From positions 1 through 56,816 of the forward strand of contig CAMYLA010000025.1 in NCBI GenBank assembly GCA_947259095.1: a stretch of 56,816 nt of DNA, given 5' to 3'. A program made the position numbers and the translations under genes. Origin of the DNA: an uncultured Acidimicrobiaceae bacterium. Its GTDB lineage: Bacteria > Actinomycetota > Acidimicrobiia > Acidimicrobiales > SZUA-35. Shown here one piece after another: positions 16,144-24,463 of this stretch. The notes beneath the pieces are model-generated. The model was given only the letters and a program-made list of their open reading frames with translations. It did no database searches and had not been told where the DNA came from. Within the stretch, counting starts at the first letter, position 1. Every line of letters begins with the position of its first letter.

Positions 16144-17537
16144 CGGCGATCGTCGGCTTGGCCCCGAGCGGCGTACTGGCTGCCGGCGTCTTCACTTCTG
16201 TGGTGCTGCCTGTCGCCGTGGTGCTGCTGCTCGTCGCGGTCAACGGGATCTTCGTCGCAGCCGAATTCGCGCTGGTCGGCTCTCGGCGCAGCCGCTTCGA
16301 GGAGGCGGCAAAGAACGGAAGCCGGGCTGCTCGATGGCTGATCAACGTGTTCGACCGGCCAACAGGACGGGACGGGTACATCGCCGTCGCACAGCTTGGC
16401 ATCACCCTGGCCAGCATCGGACTCGGCATGTACGGGGAGCCGGCCATAGCCCACTGGATGTACGACCCCTTCGAGAGGCTCGGCCTGTCGGAAGGGGCGG
16501 CCCACACGGTGGGGTTCGTCATCGCCCTTGGCTTCATCACCTACCTCCATGTCGTGTTTGGCGAGATGATCCCGAAGGCACTGGCGCTGCAGAGCCCGGA
16601 GCGGACGAGCCTGCGGGTCAACCCGCTCATGCGGCCGCTCAGCCTGGTGCTTCGGCCCGCCGTTTCGGTCCTGAACTGGCTGGCGTTGAACCTGATGCGG
16701 TTGCTCCGCATTCCCGAGCCCGATCTCACCGTCTCGCTGCACAGCAGTCAGGAGCTGGCCATCGTCACCGAGGAGTCGACCCAGGAGGGTCAGCTCGAAC
16801 AGCTCCAGGGTGAGATCATTCGCAACATCTTCGAGCTGGAGGAGCTCACTGCGGCGGAGATCATGACCTCACGAAGTCATATTCGGGGTATCGAGATCCA
16901 TGCCGATCGAGACGAGATCTCCCAGCGGGTCATCGGCTCCGAGACCAGCCGTTACCCGATCTACGAGGGAGATCTCGACCACGTCATCGGCCTTCTTCAC
17001 GTCAAGGACTTCGTTCGGGCCACGCAAACGGGAGCACCGATCGAGCTCGGCAAACTGGTTCGCCGCCTGCCGACGGTGTCGGCTTCGACCGCAGCGGATG
17101 TCTTGCTCGAGCGGTTCAAGCGCGAGCGGGTGCACGCCAGTCTCGTCGTCGACGAACTCGGCAGCACGATCGGTTTCGTGACCCTCGATGACATCATCTC
17201 CGAGGTCATCGACGACCCGTCCGGCGCTCATGACCTTCCTGCCGTCATCCACGACGAGGACTCCGCCACCCTCGACGGCGAGACGACCCTTGCGGAGCTG
17301 GAGGATGACTACGGCTTCGTGCTCGAGCACCGCAACGTGACCACCTTGGCAGGACTGGTGCTGGCCGAGACCGGGGTCGTGCCGGCGGTCGGGACCCGGG
17401 TCGACGTACAGGGACACGAGCTCGAGGTGGTTCGCCGTCACGGGCTGAAGATCACCCAGGTCAGGATCATGCGCCACGCCTCGGGAACCGCCGATGGCAT
17501 CGGTGGCGATGTGGCCGAGACCAGCTCCGACATCTGA
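16140..17537 (+). CDS. CNNM/CBS-domain hemolysin-family transporter (second of a pair)
   Basis: This 465-residue protein has the same architecture as its upstream neighbour. The CNNM membrane domain starts VNGIFVAAEFALVGSRRSRF and contains GITLASIGLGMYGEPA and VVFGEMIPKALAL. CBS motifs lie at about 245-370 (EIMTSRSHIRGIEIH, GLLHVKDFV, DELGSTIGFVTLDDIISEV). A CorC_HlyC domain is at about 380-445. A slightly longer N-terminus gives an extra hydrophobic stretch (residues 5-35). The ATG at 16140 overlaps the preceding stop. A cation-efflux role (Mg2+ or similar) is inferred from the family; regulation is not visible. Confidence 0.9.
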   Translation: MTAIVGLAPSGVLAAGVFTSVVLPVAVVLLLVAVNGIFVAAEFALVGSRRSRFEEAAKNGSRAARWLINVFDRPTGRDGYIAVAQLGITLASIGLGMYGEPAIAHWMYDPFERLGLSEGAAHTVGFVIALGFITYLHVVFGEMIPKALALQSPERTSLRVNPLMRPLSLVLRPAVSVLNWLALNLMRLLRIPEPDLTVSLHSSQELAIVTEESTQEGQLEQLQGEIIRNIFELEELTAAEIMTSRSHIRGIEIHADRDEISQRVIGSETSRYPIYEGDLDHVIGLLHVKDFVRATQTGAPIELGKLVRRLPTVSASTAADVLLERFKRERVHASLVVDELGSTIGFVTLDDIISEVIDDPSGAHDLPAVIHDEDSATLDGETTLAELEDDYGFVLEHRNVTTLAGLVLAETGVVPAVGTRVDVQGHELEVVRRHGLKITQVRIMRHASGTADGIGGDVAETSSDI

Positions 17538-17700
17538 CGCACCGAAGGAGCCCCGAACACGTGGCCAACGGTCGGCGGGATCTTGTTCGTCGGCGAGAAG
17601 ATCCTGATCCCCAACGCCGAGGTGTACCAGAACGTCGTTTGCGTTCAGACCGCCTACGGGCCGAAGCGGTCGACGCTGTCGGTCGGTCTCGGGGGCCCGA
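17538..17700 (+). pseudogene. MscS mechanosensitive channel fragment
   Basis: In frame after the CNNM stop, the sequence reads ILFVGEKILIPNAEVYQNVV and then QTAYGPKRSTLSVGLG. This matches the end of the beta domain of MscS channels, where IPNAEV-x-N followed by a polar R/K-S-x-x-x-V-G-V strand is conserved. Everything before (membrane helices) and after (C-terminal vestibule) is absent, and the frame then runs into low-complexity sequence. No ATG or plausible ribosome site starts it; only a TTG at 17583 is available. It is best read as the relic of a deleted channel gene. Confidence 0.5.
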
Positions 17701-17761
17701 CGCATCGCCCGAGCCACCGGCCTGAGAACCATGACCCCCTGCCGACCGCGGATCCGCTCGG

Positions 17762-18718
17762 TCACGGCGGCGACCTCGAATCGTAGATCCGGCGAATCAG
17801 GTCCTCGATCTCGGGTTCCTCGATGGCCAGGTCCCGGACCGGGTGGGCGGCCGTCAGCTCGGCGATGACCTCGGCCGCCGTTGTCCGGCGGCGATCGAAC
17901 CGGATCCACTGCCGGGGTCCGTCGTGTCGCACCACCTCACCGGTCGACAATCGCAGCGGTGAGACCTCCCGGTCGAAATCGACGACCACGGTCCGTTCGG
18001 TGCCGTGCTCGGCCTTGAACTGCGCAACATCGCCATCGAGCAGCACCCGGCCCCGGTCGATGATGAGCATCCTCTGGCAGAGATGCTCCACATCGTCGAG
18101 ATCGTGGGTGGTCAGCAACACCGTGGTGCCCCGCTCCCGGTTGGTGTCCTGGAGGAATCGCCGGACCGCAAATTTCGAGACCACGTCGAGCCCGATGGTC
18201 GGCTCGTCGAGCACCACCAGGGCCGGGTCGTGGAGCAACGCCGCGGTCAGCTCGCCACGCATTCGCTGACCCAGGGAGAGCTGGCGGACCGGGACGTCGA
18301 GGAACTCCCCGAGGTCCAGCCGTTCAACGAACTCGGCCAGGTTGTGGTCGTGGCGGGCCCGGTCGGTCCGGTAGACGTGGTGCAGCAGCTCGAACGAGTC
18401 GACCAGCGGCAGGTCCCACCACAGCTGCGACCGCTGGCCGAACACCACCCCGATCTGTCTGGTGAGCTCTCGACGCTGGGCGGTCGGTGTCAGGCCCAGC
18501 ACGCTGATCTCGCCCGACGTCGGGGTGAGGATGCCGGTGATCATCTTGATGGTCGTCGACTTACCGGCCCCGTTCGGTCCCAGATATCCCACCATCTCCC
18601 CGGCGTCGACGGTGAACGAGACATCGTCGACGGCCCTGACCTCGCGCCGTAGCCGCCGGAGCCGGCCCGCCTTGGTCCGCACCACATACGTCTTGTCGAC
18701 GCCGGCCAACCGGATCAC
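17762..18718 (-). CDS. ABC exporter ATP-binding protein (COG4586 type)
   Basis: This about 318-residue ATPase has Walker A GPNGAGKST, a Q-loop in GVVFGQRSQLWWDLP, signature LSLGQRMR, Walker B LVVLDEPTIGLD and H-loop LTTHDLDD. The GQRSQLWWDLP and LSLGQRMR segments are hallmarks of the COG4586 ATPases that work with two DUF990-like permeases, a group that includes exporters annotated for viologens and for antibiotics. The start is taken as GTG at 18718; a TTG at 18754 overlapping the permease stop (TTGA) is the alternative and would add a Gly/Pro/Ala-rich leader. It is the last gene of a three-gene operon with 18751-19599 and 19592-20389. Confidence 0.88.
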   Translation of the reverse strand: MIRLAGVDKTYVVRTKAGRLRRLRREVRAVDDVSFTVDAGEMVGYLGPNGAGKSTTIKMITGILTPTSGEISVLGLTPTAQRRELTRQIGVVFGQRSQLWWDLPLVDSFELLHHVYRTDRARHDHNLAEFVERLDLGEFLDVPVRQLSLGQRMRGELTAALLHDPALVVLDEPTIGLDVVSKFAVRRFLQDTNRERGTTVLLTTHDLDDVEHLCQRMLIIDRGRVLLDGDVAQFKAEHGTERTVVVDFDREVSPLRLSTGEVVRHDGPRQWIRFDRRRTTAAEVIAELTAAHPVRDLAIEEPEIEDLIRRIYDSRSPP

Positions 18719-18750
18719 GGGACCGGCCGGTCCCGGTCCGGCGGCCGGGC

Positions 18751-19599
18751 TCAACTTCCCGTCCCCTGGTAGTTGCGGATGCCCATCCCCCAGCAGGCGA
18801 TGGCTCCCACCATTGCGAGGGCGGCGACCGGCAGGGAGGCGTAGACCAAGCTGCGAGGCAACGACAACGGGTTGGCGGCGTCGAGCAGGAACACCGAAGG
18901 AACATAGGCAACGAAGGCCAGCGGAATGATCCAGCCGAGCACAGCCCGGATCCAGCCCCGATAGAGGTGCAGCGGGTACTGGTTTGCATACTGGCCACCA
19001 AAGGTTGCGGCGTAGGTGGCCTCCTTCATCCCCACCACCCGGAACGCCGACGCCGCCACCAGGATCCACAGCGCCGAGTAGATGACGGTCCCGCAGACCA
19101 CCGCCACCACCAGCAGGATGATCGGGCCGGTGGTCCAGTCGACACCGACGTTGGGGATGGCCCACGCCAGCACCACCACCGACGGGATGAGCTTGCCGAT
19201 CCGCCGCAACTCGAATTCCAGGGCCGAGATCTGGAGCAGGACCGGCGCCGGGCGCAGCAGCAGGCGATCGAGGGTGCCGGCCTGGACGTAGACGCCGACC
19301 CGATCGACCGCACTGACCAGCAGATCGGCGATGCCGAACGGCAACGAGGCCAACCCGTACAGGAACGCGACCTGGGCCGGCCGCCAACCGCCGAGCTCCG
19401 GGACGAGCTCCAGCAACAGCACGATGGCGGCGAAGTCGAGGGCGGTCACCATCGCCTGGCCCAGCAGGAACGTCAGGAACGAGGTGCGGTACTGCCAATC
19501 CGATCGGATGCGGGCCCCGACCAGCAGCCGGTAGAGGCGGGCGTCGGCCCTGGTGTTGCCCCAGCGGATCCCGGACGTGGCCGGCATCGGTTCAGCCAC
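18751..19599 (-). CDS. ABC-2 family permease (COG3694/DUF990-like)
   Basis: This 282-residue membrane protein has about six helices. The first is around residues 38-75 (TFLLGQAMVTALDFAAIVLLLEL), and the conserved loop SAVDRVGVYVQAGTLDRLLLRP lies at about 108-130. That loop (GTLDRLLLRP) is characteristic of ABC2_membrane_6/DUF990 permeases. It pairs with the permease encoded just upstream, overlapping it by 8 bases (19592-19599), and with the ATPase downstream. An efflux function is likely; the substrate is unknown. The start ATG at 19599 lies well before the first helix. Confidence 0.85.
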   Translation of the reverse strand: MAEPMPATSGIRWGNTRADARLYRLLVGARIRSDWQYRTSFLTFLLGQAMVTALDFAAIVLLLELVPELGGWRPAQVAFLYGLASLPFGIADLLVSAVDRVGVYVQAGTLDRLLLRPAPVLLQISALEFELRRIGKLIPSVVVLAWAIPNVGVDWTTGPIILLVVAVVCGTVIYSALWILVAASAFRVVGMKEATYAATFGGQYANQYPLHLYRGWIRAVLGWIIPLAFVAYVPSVFLLDAANPLSLPRSLVYASLPVAALAMVGAIACWGMGIRNYQGTGS

Positions 19600-20389
19600 C
19601 CTGGACCACCACCCGCCTGGTGGCTGCGGCCAGCATCCATCGGCCGAGCAGCACGAGTGCGCAGGCCCAGAGCGCCTGTTGGGCCAGCACCCACGCCACC
19701 CCGATCCCCTGATGGCGGCCGAGGAAGATCTCGGCCGGGAGTTGGATCATCGAAGCGAACGGCAACAATCGGGCGACGGTCTCGAGCCATGTCGGGAAGA
19801 GGTTGATCGGCAGCAACAGACCGGCGAAGAACGAGATCGACAGGGTCAACAACTGGTCGACGCCCCGATTGTCGAGCAACCAGAAGCTCACCAGGTTGGA
19901 GCAGAAACGCATGGCGAAACCCACGAGCGTGGCCAGGACCACCGCACCGAGGAAGGGGAACCAGTGCCACCACGGGTCCGGCAGCCGTAGCTCGAAGGTC
20001 AGGGCTCCCAGCACCACCGGCGGCACTCCTCTGGCCACCGCCTGGAACGCAGCCCGACCGAGCCAGGTGGCGAGCCACCACAGTTGGAGGTCGGCGGGCC
20101 GGTAGAGGTCGATCACGACATCGCCGCTGCGTATCCGCTCCGCCAACTCCGGTTCCCCGAAAGCCCCGCTGACCATGATGAACCCCTGTGAGACGAAGGC
20201 GAACGTGGCCAGGTCCACCTCGTCCATGCCCCTGACCGCTCCCCCGGCGGCGGCGGCGACCACCAGCAGTATCGAGGCTCGAACGTAGCCGAACACGGTA
20301 TTGATGAAGGCGCCGGAGGCGGTGGCCAGCCGGTAGGTCGATGCCCGGCGAAAGCTTCGGCGACCGATCTCCCACAACAGCCTGAGCAC
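19592..20389 (-). CDS. ABC-2 family permease (COG4587-like)
   Basis: This 265-residue protein has about six hydrophobic spans and the family-typical opening RRSFRRASTYRLATASGAFINTVFGYVRASI. The loop LAERIRSGDVVIDLYRPADLQ resembles the G-[TD]-hydrophobic-D-L-L-RP loop of DUF990-type permeases. It is the first gene of the three-gene exporter operon read on the - strand. The start is GTG at 20389, with no good ribosome-binding site at normal spacing, so the true start could be slightly different. It is divergent from the recA promoter region, which begins about 120 bases away. Confidence 0.83.
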   Translation of the reverse strand: MLRLLWEIGRRSFRRASTYRLATASGAFINTVFGYVRASILLVVAAAAGGAVRGMDEVDLATFAFVSQGFIMVSGAFGEPELAERIRSGDVVIDLYRPADLQLWWLATWLGRAAFQAVARGVPPVVLGALTFELRLPDPWWHWFPFLGAVVLATLVGFAMRFCSNLVSFWLLDNRGVDQLLTLSISFFAGLLLPINLFPTWLETVARLLPFASMIQLPAEIFLGRHQGIGVAWVLAQQALWACALVLLGRWMLAAATRRVVVQGG

Positions 20390-20508
20390 CCTCAGGTTCT
20401 AGCACGGGGCCGAGCGCCGCTGTTGTTCGATCGGTCGCCGGTCCGGCGATGGGTTCTGGGTCGGCGACCGGTCCGACGCCGGGCTCGGTGAAATCGACCG
20501 GGAGAGGG

Positions 20509-20537
20509 TTGAACGAACATCCGTTCGGGACTATGGT
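20509..20537 (+). promoter_or_regulatory. Predicted recA promoter
   Basis: TTGAAC at 20509-20514 and TATGGT at 20532-20537 are separated by exactly 17 bases, a good sigma-A-type promoter reading toward recA. The LexA-type box at 20514-20527 lies in the spacer, so repressor binding would block polymerase. The implied leader is about 310 bases long. This part of 20390-20850 contains no gene I can support on either strand. Confidence 0.6.
20514..20527. promoter_or_regulatory. SOS box (LexA operator) upstream of recA
   Basis: CGAAC-ATCC-GTTCG is a perfect inverted repeat with a 4-base spacer. It matches the core of the LexA operator known from mycobacteria and other actinobacteria (TCGAAC-N4-GTTCGA). 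It lies between the predicted -35 and -10 of the recA promoter. lexA itself is not in the window. Confidence 0.8.
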
Positions 20538-20550
20538 GAGGCCGGTAATT

Positions 20551-20589
20551 ACAGACATGTAGTCCGATAACTACAAGCGTGTAGTCTGT
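20551..20589. promoter_or_regulatory. Compound inverted/direct repeat in the recA leader
   Basis: Outer arms ACAGAC (20551-20556) and GTCTGT (20584-20589) are complementary. Inside are TGTAGT (20558-20563), ACTACA (20570-20575) and TGTAGT (20580-20585). The middle ACTACA can pair with either TGTAGT, but not both. The element starts about 14 bases after the predicted -10. It could be a protein operator with three half-sites or an RNA switch. An 8-base palindrome GTAATTAC (20545-20552) abuts it. Confidence 0.5.
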
Positions 20590-20593
20590 GTTT

Positions 20594-20625
20594 CGGGTCC
20601 GATGCGTACCGGGTCCGATGCTTCC
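20594..20625. repeat. Two-copy 16-base direct repeat
   Basis: CGGGTCCGATGC occurs at 20594-20605 and again at 20610-20621, a 16-base period with the last four bases differing. It is noncoding, in the recA leader, and directly precedes a second repeat of the same period. Confidence 0.7.
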
Positions 20626-20627
20626 TA

Positions 20628-20675
20628 CTCGTTGCTTTCCGGGCTCGTTGCTTTCCGGGCTCGTTGCTTTCCGGG
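20628..20675. repeat. Three perfect 16-base tandem repeats
   Basis: CTCGTTGCTTTCCGGG is repeated three times without mismatch (20628-20643, 20644-20659, 20660-20675), followed by a partial CTC. It lies in the recA 5' leader, about 175 bases before the start codon. Copy number could vary by slippage. Confidence 0.9.
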
Positions 20676-20850
20676 CTCACCGTACGGGCATGGCAGCATC
20701 ATCAGCCTCCTCGCCCGAGCCCGTCCCAGTTCGTCCGAATCCATTCGACTCCAGCCGAGTTCGATGTCACAGCCCGTGTCTAGGTTTCGTTGCCAGGTGT
20801 AAACGCCGGTATCCCCCAAATCCCAGTTCTGAAAAACAGGAGAGAGTTCC

Positions 20851-21924
20851 GTGGAGAAGAACAAAGCGCTGGAGATGGCGCTCAGCAATATCGAAAAGCA
20901 GTTCGGCAAGGGCTCGGTCATGAAAATGGGCGACAAGTCGGACATGGCGATCGGCACGGTGCCCACCGGGGCACTGGCCCTCGATCTGGCATTGGGGGTC
21001 GGTGGCCTTCCCCGAGGTCGGGTGGTCGAGATCTTCGGCCCGGAAGCCTCCGGTAAGTCCACGTTGGCCATGCACGTCGTCGCCGAGGCCCAGCGCAACG
21101 GTGGCATCTGCGCCTACATCGATGCCGAGCATGCCATGGATCCGCTGTACGCCGGCAACATCGGGGTCGACGTCGACGAGCTGCTGATCTCCCAGCCCGA
21201 TACCGGGGAGCAGGCCCTGGAGATCGCCGACATCCTGGTCCGTTCCGGCTCGATCGACGTGATCGTGATCGACTCGGTGGCGGCGCTGACCCCTCGAGCC
21301 GAGATCGAGGGCGAGATGGGCGACACCCACGTCGGCCTCCAAGCCCGCCTCATGTCCCAGGCGTTGCGCAAGATCACCGGCAACCTCAACCGGACCGACA
21401 CGATCTGCGTCTTCATCAACCAGCTCCGGGAGAAGATCGGCGTCATGTTCGGCTCGCCGGAAACCACCCCCGGTGGCCGGGCCCTCAAGTTCTACAGCTC
21501 GGTCCGGCTCGACATCCGACGCATCGAATCCCTGAAGGACGGTGCCGAGGTGGTCGGCAACCGGACCAGGGTCAAGATCGTCAAGAACAAGGTGGCCCCA
21601 CCGTTCCGCCAGGCCGAGTTCGACATCATGTACGGCAAGGGCATCAGCCGGGAAGGATCCTTGCTGGACATCGCCGTCGACCGGGACATCGTCAAGAAAT
21701 CCGGCGCCTGGTACACCTACGAAGGCGAGCAGATCGGCCAGGGTCGGGAGAACGTCAAGAACTTCCTGATCGAGAATCCCGAGTTGGTGATGGAGATCCA
21801 GGACCGGGTCCTCAAGGAGGTCGGGCTGATCGAGTCCGATGATCCCAAGGGCGAAGCGATCGACCTGGACGATGCCGAGGCAACCAGCAAAGACCCCGAC
21901 GACGAGCCGATCAGCCTGGACTGA
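20851..21924 (+). CDS. recA: RecA recombinase
   Basis: This 357-residue RecA is of normal length. Walker A is GPEASGKST (63-71). The Walker B-like strand [10 protein letters not shown], loop L1 ([21 protein letters not shown]) and loop L2 ([15 protein letters not shown]) are all present. It polymerises on single-stranded DNA, catalyses strand exchange and stimulates LexA self-cleavage. The C-terminus is acidic ([18 protein letters not shown]), as usual. The GTG start at 20851 is preceded by AGGAGAG with correct spacing. Expression should be LexA-controlled from the promoter at 20509. The frequent partner recX does not follow; instead there is a strong hairpin terminator. Confidence 0.98.
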   Translation: MEKNKALEMALSNIEKQFGKGSVMKMGDKSDMAIGTVPTGALALDLALGVGGLPRGRVVEIFGPEASGKSTLAMHVVAEAQRNGGICAYIDAEHAMDPLYAGNIGVDVDELLISQPDTGEQALEIADILVRSGSIDVIVIDSVAALTPRAEIEGEMGDTHVGLQARLMSQALRKITGNLNRTDTICVFINQLREKIGVMFGSPETTPGGRALKFYSSVRLDIRRIESLKDGAEVVGNRTRVKIVKNKVAPPFRQAEFDIMYGKGISREGSLLDIAVDRDIVKKSGAWYTYEGEQIGQGRENVKNFLIENPELVMEIQDRVLKEVGLIESDDPKGEAIDLDDAEATSKDPDDEPISLD

Positions 21925-22025
21925 CCAACCGCGGCTCCGGCTGTTGCCGCACGCCGCCGACCGTGGAGCGCCGACCTGCCGACGGTGGACCTCGGGCCGC
22001 ACTGTTCTTTCGACAGCAAACGAGG

Positions 22026-22060
22026 GATCGGAGCCCCGCCCGATGGGCGGGGCTCCGATC
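22026..22060 (+). terminator. recA: recA terminator hairpin
   Basis: A perfect 16-bp stem, GATCGGAGCCCCGCCC (22026-22041) with its complement at 22045-22060, has a 3-base loop and is followed by TTGTA rather than a long T-run. It sits about 100 bases after the recA stop. The surrounding 21925-22364 region holds no gene I can support; its right part should contain the promoter of the IMP dehydrogenase-like gene. Confidence 0.75.
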
Positions 22061-22364
22061 TTGTACCGGTGGACGCCGCCAGGTGCAGGCCTGCGCTCGA
22101 AGTGGGTCCCACCCGGTCTGACCGTTCCGGCGGACGTCTCGGGCGGCCATACCCGACAACAGGCGGCGCTCGATCGAGCCGTTACCCTTGGATGAGGTTG
22201 ATGCGACGTACACACAGCGCACCAACGGCTGGGCGAGGCCGAGACACCCCGAGGTGTGCCGCACGCTGGCCCAGCACCGAAAACGGTCCCCCGCCGGGTA
22301 CCGATGAATTGGGGCCCGGTGGCTGTTGGCCACCCGATCAATGAGTCCCGGAGAAGAGCACGTC

Positions 22365-23471
22365 GTGGGTCTGAACAACCTTTCCATCGGTCTGACATTC
22401 GATGACGTCCTGTTGGTGCCTCGGAGATCCGACATCCGGTCCCGCCAAGACGTGTCGGTCACCACCAGGCTGTCGAAGCGGATCGAGCTGGCGTTACCCA
22501 TCATCGCCGCAAACATGGACACGGTCTGCGAAACCGACATGGCCATCGAGATGGCCAGGCTCGGCGGCATCGGCATCATCCACCGCTTCCTGACCGTCGA
22601 GGCCCAGGCGGCCATGGTCGGCCAGGTCAAGGCGGCCGAAAACCCCAACGGCTCGAAGCCCGGGGCGCCGCTGCTCGTCGGTGCGGCGATCGGCACCGAC
22701 CGAGACGCCCTGCAGCGAACCCATGCCCTGGCTGATGCCGGGGTCGACGCCGTGGTGTTGGACATCGCCCACGGTCACGCCGGGCACGCCATCGATCTGC
22801 TGGTGAAACTCAAAGCCGAGTTCCCCGACATCGACGTCATCGCCGGCAACGTCGCCACCCGGGCCGGCGCCGAGGACCTGGCGACGGCCGGTGCCGATGC
22901 GGTGAAGGTCGGCGTCGGCCCCGGCGGGGTGTGCACCACCCGCCTGGTGGCGGGAGTGGGCGTCCCCCAGCTGACCGCCATCGGCAACTGCGCCGGCACC
23001 GAACTGCTCGATCCCGAACAGAGGCCGGTGCCGATCATCGCCGACGGAGGCATCAAGACCTCCGGCGACATCGCAAAGGCGTTGGCCGCCGGGGCCAGCT
23101 CGGTGATGATCGGCAGCCTGTTCGCCGGCACCAAGGAGAGCCCGGGTGAGGTCGAGCAGTCCCGCCACGGCCTGGTGAAGCGGGTCCGGGGCATGGCCTC
23201 GTTCGAGGCGCTGAACGCCAGGGCGAGCCGGGGTGGCGAAGTGGTGGACCGTGAGTACTTCGAACAACGGGCCCCCGAAGGGGTGGAGGGCACCGTGCCC
23301 TACCGTGGCGCGGTCGACAAAGTGGTCGGGCGGTTGGTGGCCGGCCTGCGATCCGGCATGAGCTACAGCGATGCAACCACCATCGAAGAGCTGTGGCGAA
23401 AGGCCGAATTCATCCAGATCACCGCCAACGGCGTGCGGGAGAACCAACCTCACGCCACGGTTCTCGGCTGA
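22365..23471 (+). CDS. IMP dehydrogenase/GMP reductase family enzyme without CBS domains
   Basis: This about 368-residue (beta/alpha)8 barrel starts [19 protein letters not shown], the family signature. The catalytic Cys is in [11 protein letters not shown] (Cys190), followed by VAGVGVPQ. The flap ends [20 protein letters not shown] and the PEGVEG flap favour IMP dehydrogenase (IMP to XMP, first step to GMP) over GMP reductase. However, the two regulatory CBS domains of most IMPDHs are absent, the usual GPGS is GPGG, and the flap Arg-Tyr pair appears as REY, so the reaction is not certain. GTG at 22365 was chosen because GGAGAAGAG precedes it at good spacing; an ATG at 22341 lacks a ribosome site. 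Confidence 0.85.
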   Translation: MGLNNLSIGLTFDDVLLVPRRSDIRSRQDVSVTTRLSKRIELALPIIAANMDTVCETDMAIEMARLGGIGIIHRFLTVEAQAAMVGQVKAAENPNGSKPGAPLLVGAAIGTDRDALQRTHALADAGVDAVVLDIAHGHAGHAIDLLVKLKAEFPDIDVIAGNVATRAGAEDLATAGADAVKVGVGPGGVCTTRLVAGVGVPQLTAIGNCAGTELLDPEQRPVPIIADGGIKTSGDIAKALAAGASSVMIGSLFAGTKESPGEVEQSRHGLVKRVRGMASFEALNARASRGGEVVDREYFEQRAPEGVEGTVPYRGAVDKVVGRLVAGLRSGMSYSDATTIEELWRKAEFIQITANGVRENQPHATVLG

Positions 23472-23539
23472 GGGCCGGTGCCGAACCCCGCCCGAGCGCC
23501 GCGGAGGCCGCCCGCTGCGAACCCCGCCACCGATCTACG

Positions 23540-24349
23540 ATGGTGAACGTGGGGTCGAAACGTGCAGTCGGGAGCCAGCAAGCGGGTCGAAGCCCCGCCA
23601 CCGTTGGCGACCCAGCAAACGATGGCGCCGTTGCCACCGCCGCCTTGGATGTGGCCGTTGCCTCCGATGTCGCCGTTGCCGGCAGCAGCCGGGCCGGGCG
23701 GCGGTTCCCGATCGTCGCCGCCATCATCGCAACTGCGGCGCTGTTCCTCGGGGCCTGCAGCGACGACGAGGAACCGGAGATGACGATCGAGGAACGGCTG
23801 GCGGTGGTCGAAGGTCGTGCGCTCACCGCAGCCGAGGTCGATCAACGATTGGACCTCGGCGAGACGCTGTGCCGAATGGACGATCTCATCCTCGGCGCCG
23901 TCTGGTTGCGCCTCGACGAGGCGCAACTCGAGTTCCAGGACGTGGTCTTCGGCCATCTCTGCCCCGAACGCAGCACCCTGTATGCAGCGGAGACCGGACG
24001 AGTCGTGAACGAGGCGGCCGAGGACGTGGGAGACACGAGCACCACCAGCCCCGACAGCACACCGGACACGTCGCAACCCAGCACGACCCCGGCCACGGCC
24101 ACAATCACACCGACCACCGCAGGCGGTGGCCCGACCACCAGCTCGGCCCCGTCGACCACCGGCGCAACGATCCGGCCATCCACGGCTCCCACCACCGCAC
24201 CCACCACATCGACCACGTCCACCACCAAGCCGCCGACCTCGGTGGAGACCAGCGGCCCTTCGTCGACGACAACGACGGCCCCCATCACAACGGCCGCTCC
24301 ACCGACCACCCCGGCCACCGACGACGGCGCCCTCGGCCAGGGAGGCTGA
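23540..24349 (+). CDS. Predicted lipoprotein with Thr/Ser/Pro-rich stalk
   Basis: This about 269-residue protein has a hydrophobic segment FPIVAAIIATAALFLGAC with lipobox LGAC, then a short folded region of about 95 residues with two further Cys (LCRMDDL and HLCPERS), which could form a disulfide. It ends in about 120 residues of Thr/Ser/Pro/Ala low complexity (blocks such as TTSTTSTTKPPTS), likely a wall-spanning or glycosylated stalk. From ATG 23540 the signal segment is preceded by about 55 Ala/Val/Gly-rich residues, unusually long, so a GTG start closer to the signal is possible. No family recognised. Confidence 0.65.
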   Translation: MVNVGSKRAVGSQQAGRSPATVGDPANDGAVATAALDVAVASDVAVAGSSRAGRRFPIVAAIIATAALFLGACSDDEEPEMTIEERLAVVEGRALTAAEVDQRLDLGETLCRMDDLILGAVWLRLDEAQLEFQDVVFGHLCPERSTLYAAETGRVVNEAAEDVGDTSTTSPDSTPDTSQPSTTPATATITPTTAGGGPTTSSAPSTTGATIRPSTAPTTAPTTSTTSTTKPPTSVETSGPSSTTTTAPITTAAPPTTPATDDGALGQGG

Positions 24350-24463
24350 CAGCGGCGCCGGCCAGGGTCGCGTTGTTTGCCATGTCGGTCACCGTCCGGC
24401 GTCAGGCAACCCCGGGGTGAGCGGGGGCCGATCAGCCGGAGCCGATCCCCGGTCGGACCGCTC

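Noticed and set aside
18719..19498. Extended N-terminus for the COG4586 ATPase
   Set aside because: The extra open frame overlaps the permease gene and is Arg/Gly/Ala shadow sequence; conserved ATPase sequence begins at about 18718.
20588..20923. Small open frames in the recA leader as leader peptides
   Set aside because: No ribosome sites and the repeats dominate their composition; the recA frame itself starts at 20851.
24120..24340. Repetitive ACC-rich stretch as a CRISPR or minisatellite
   Set aside because: The periodicity comes from Thr/Pro codons of the lipoprotein stalk; no spacer-repeat structure.
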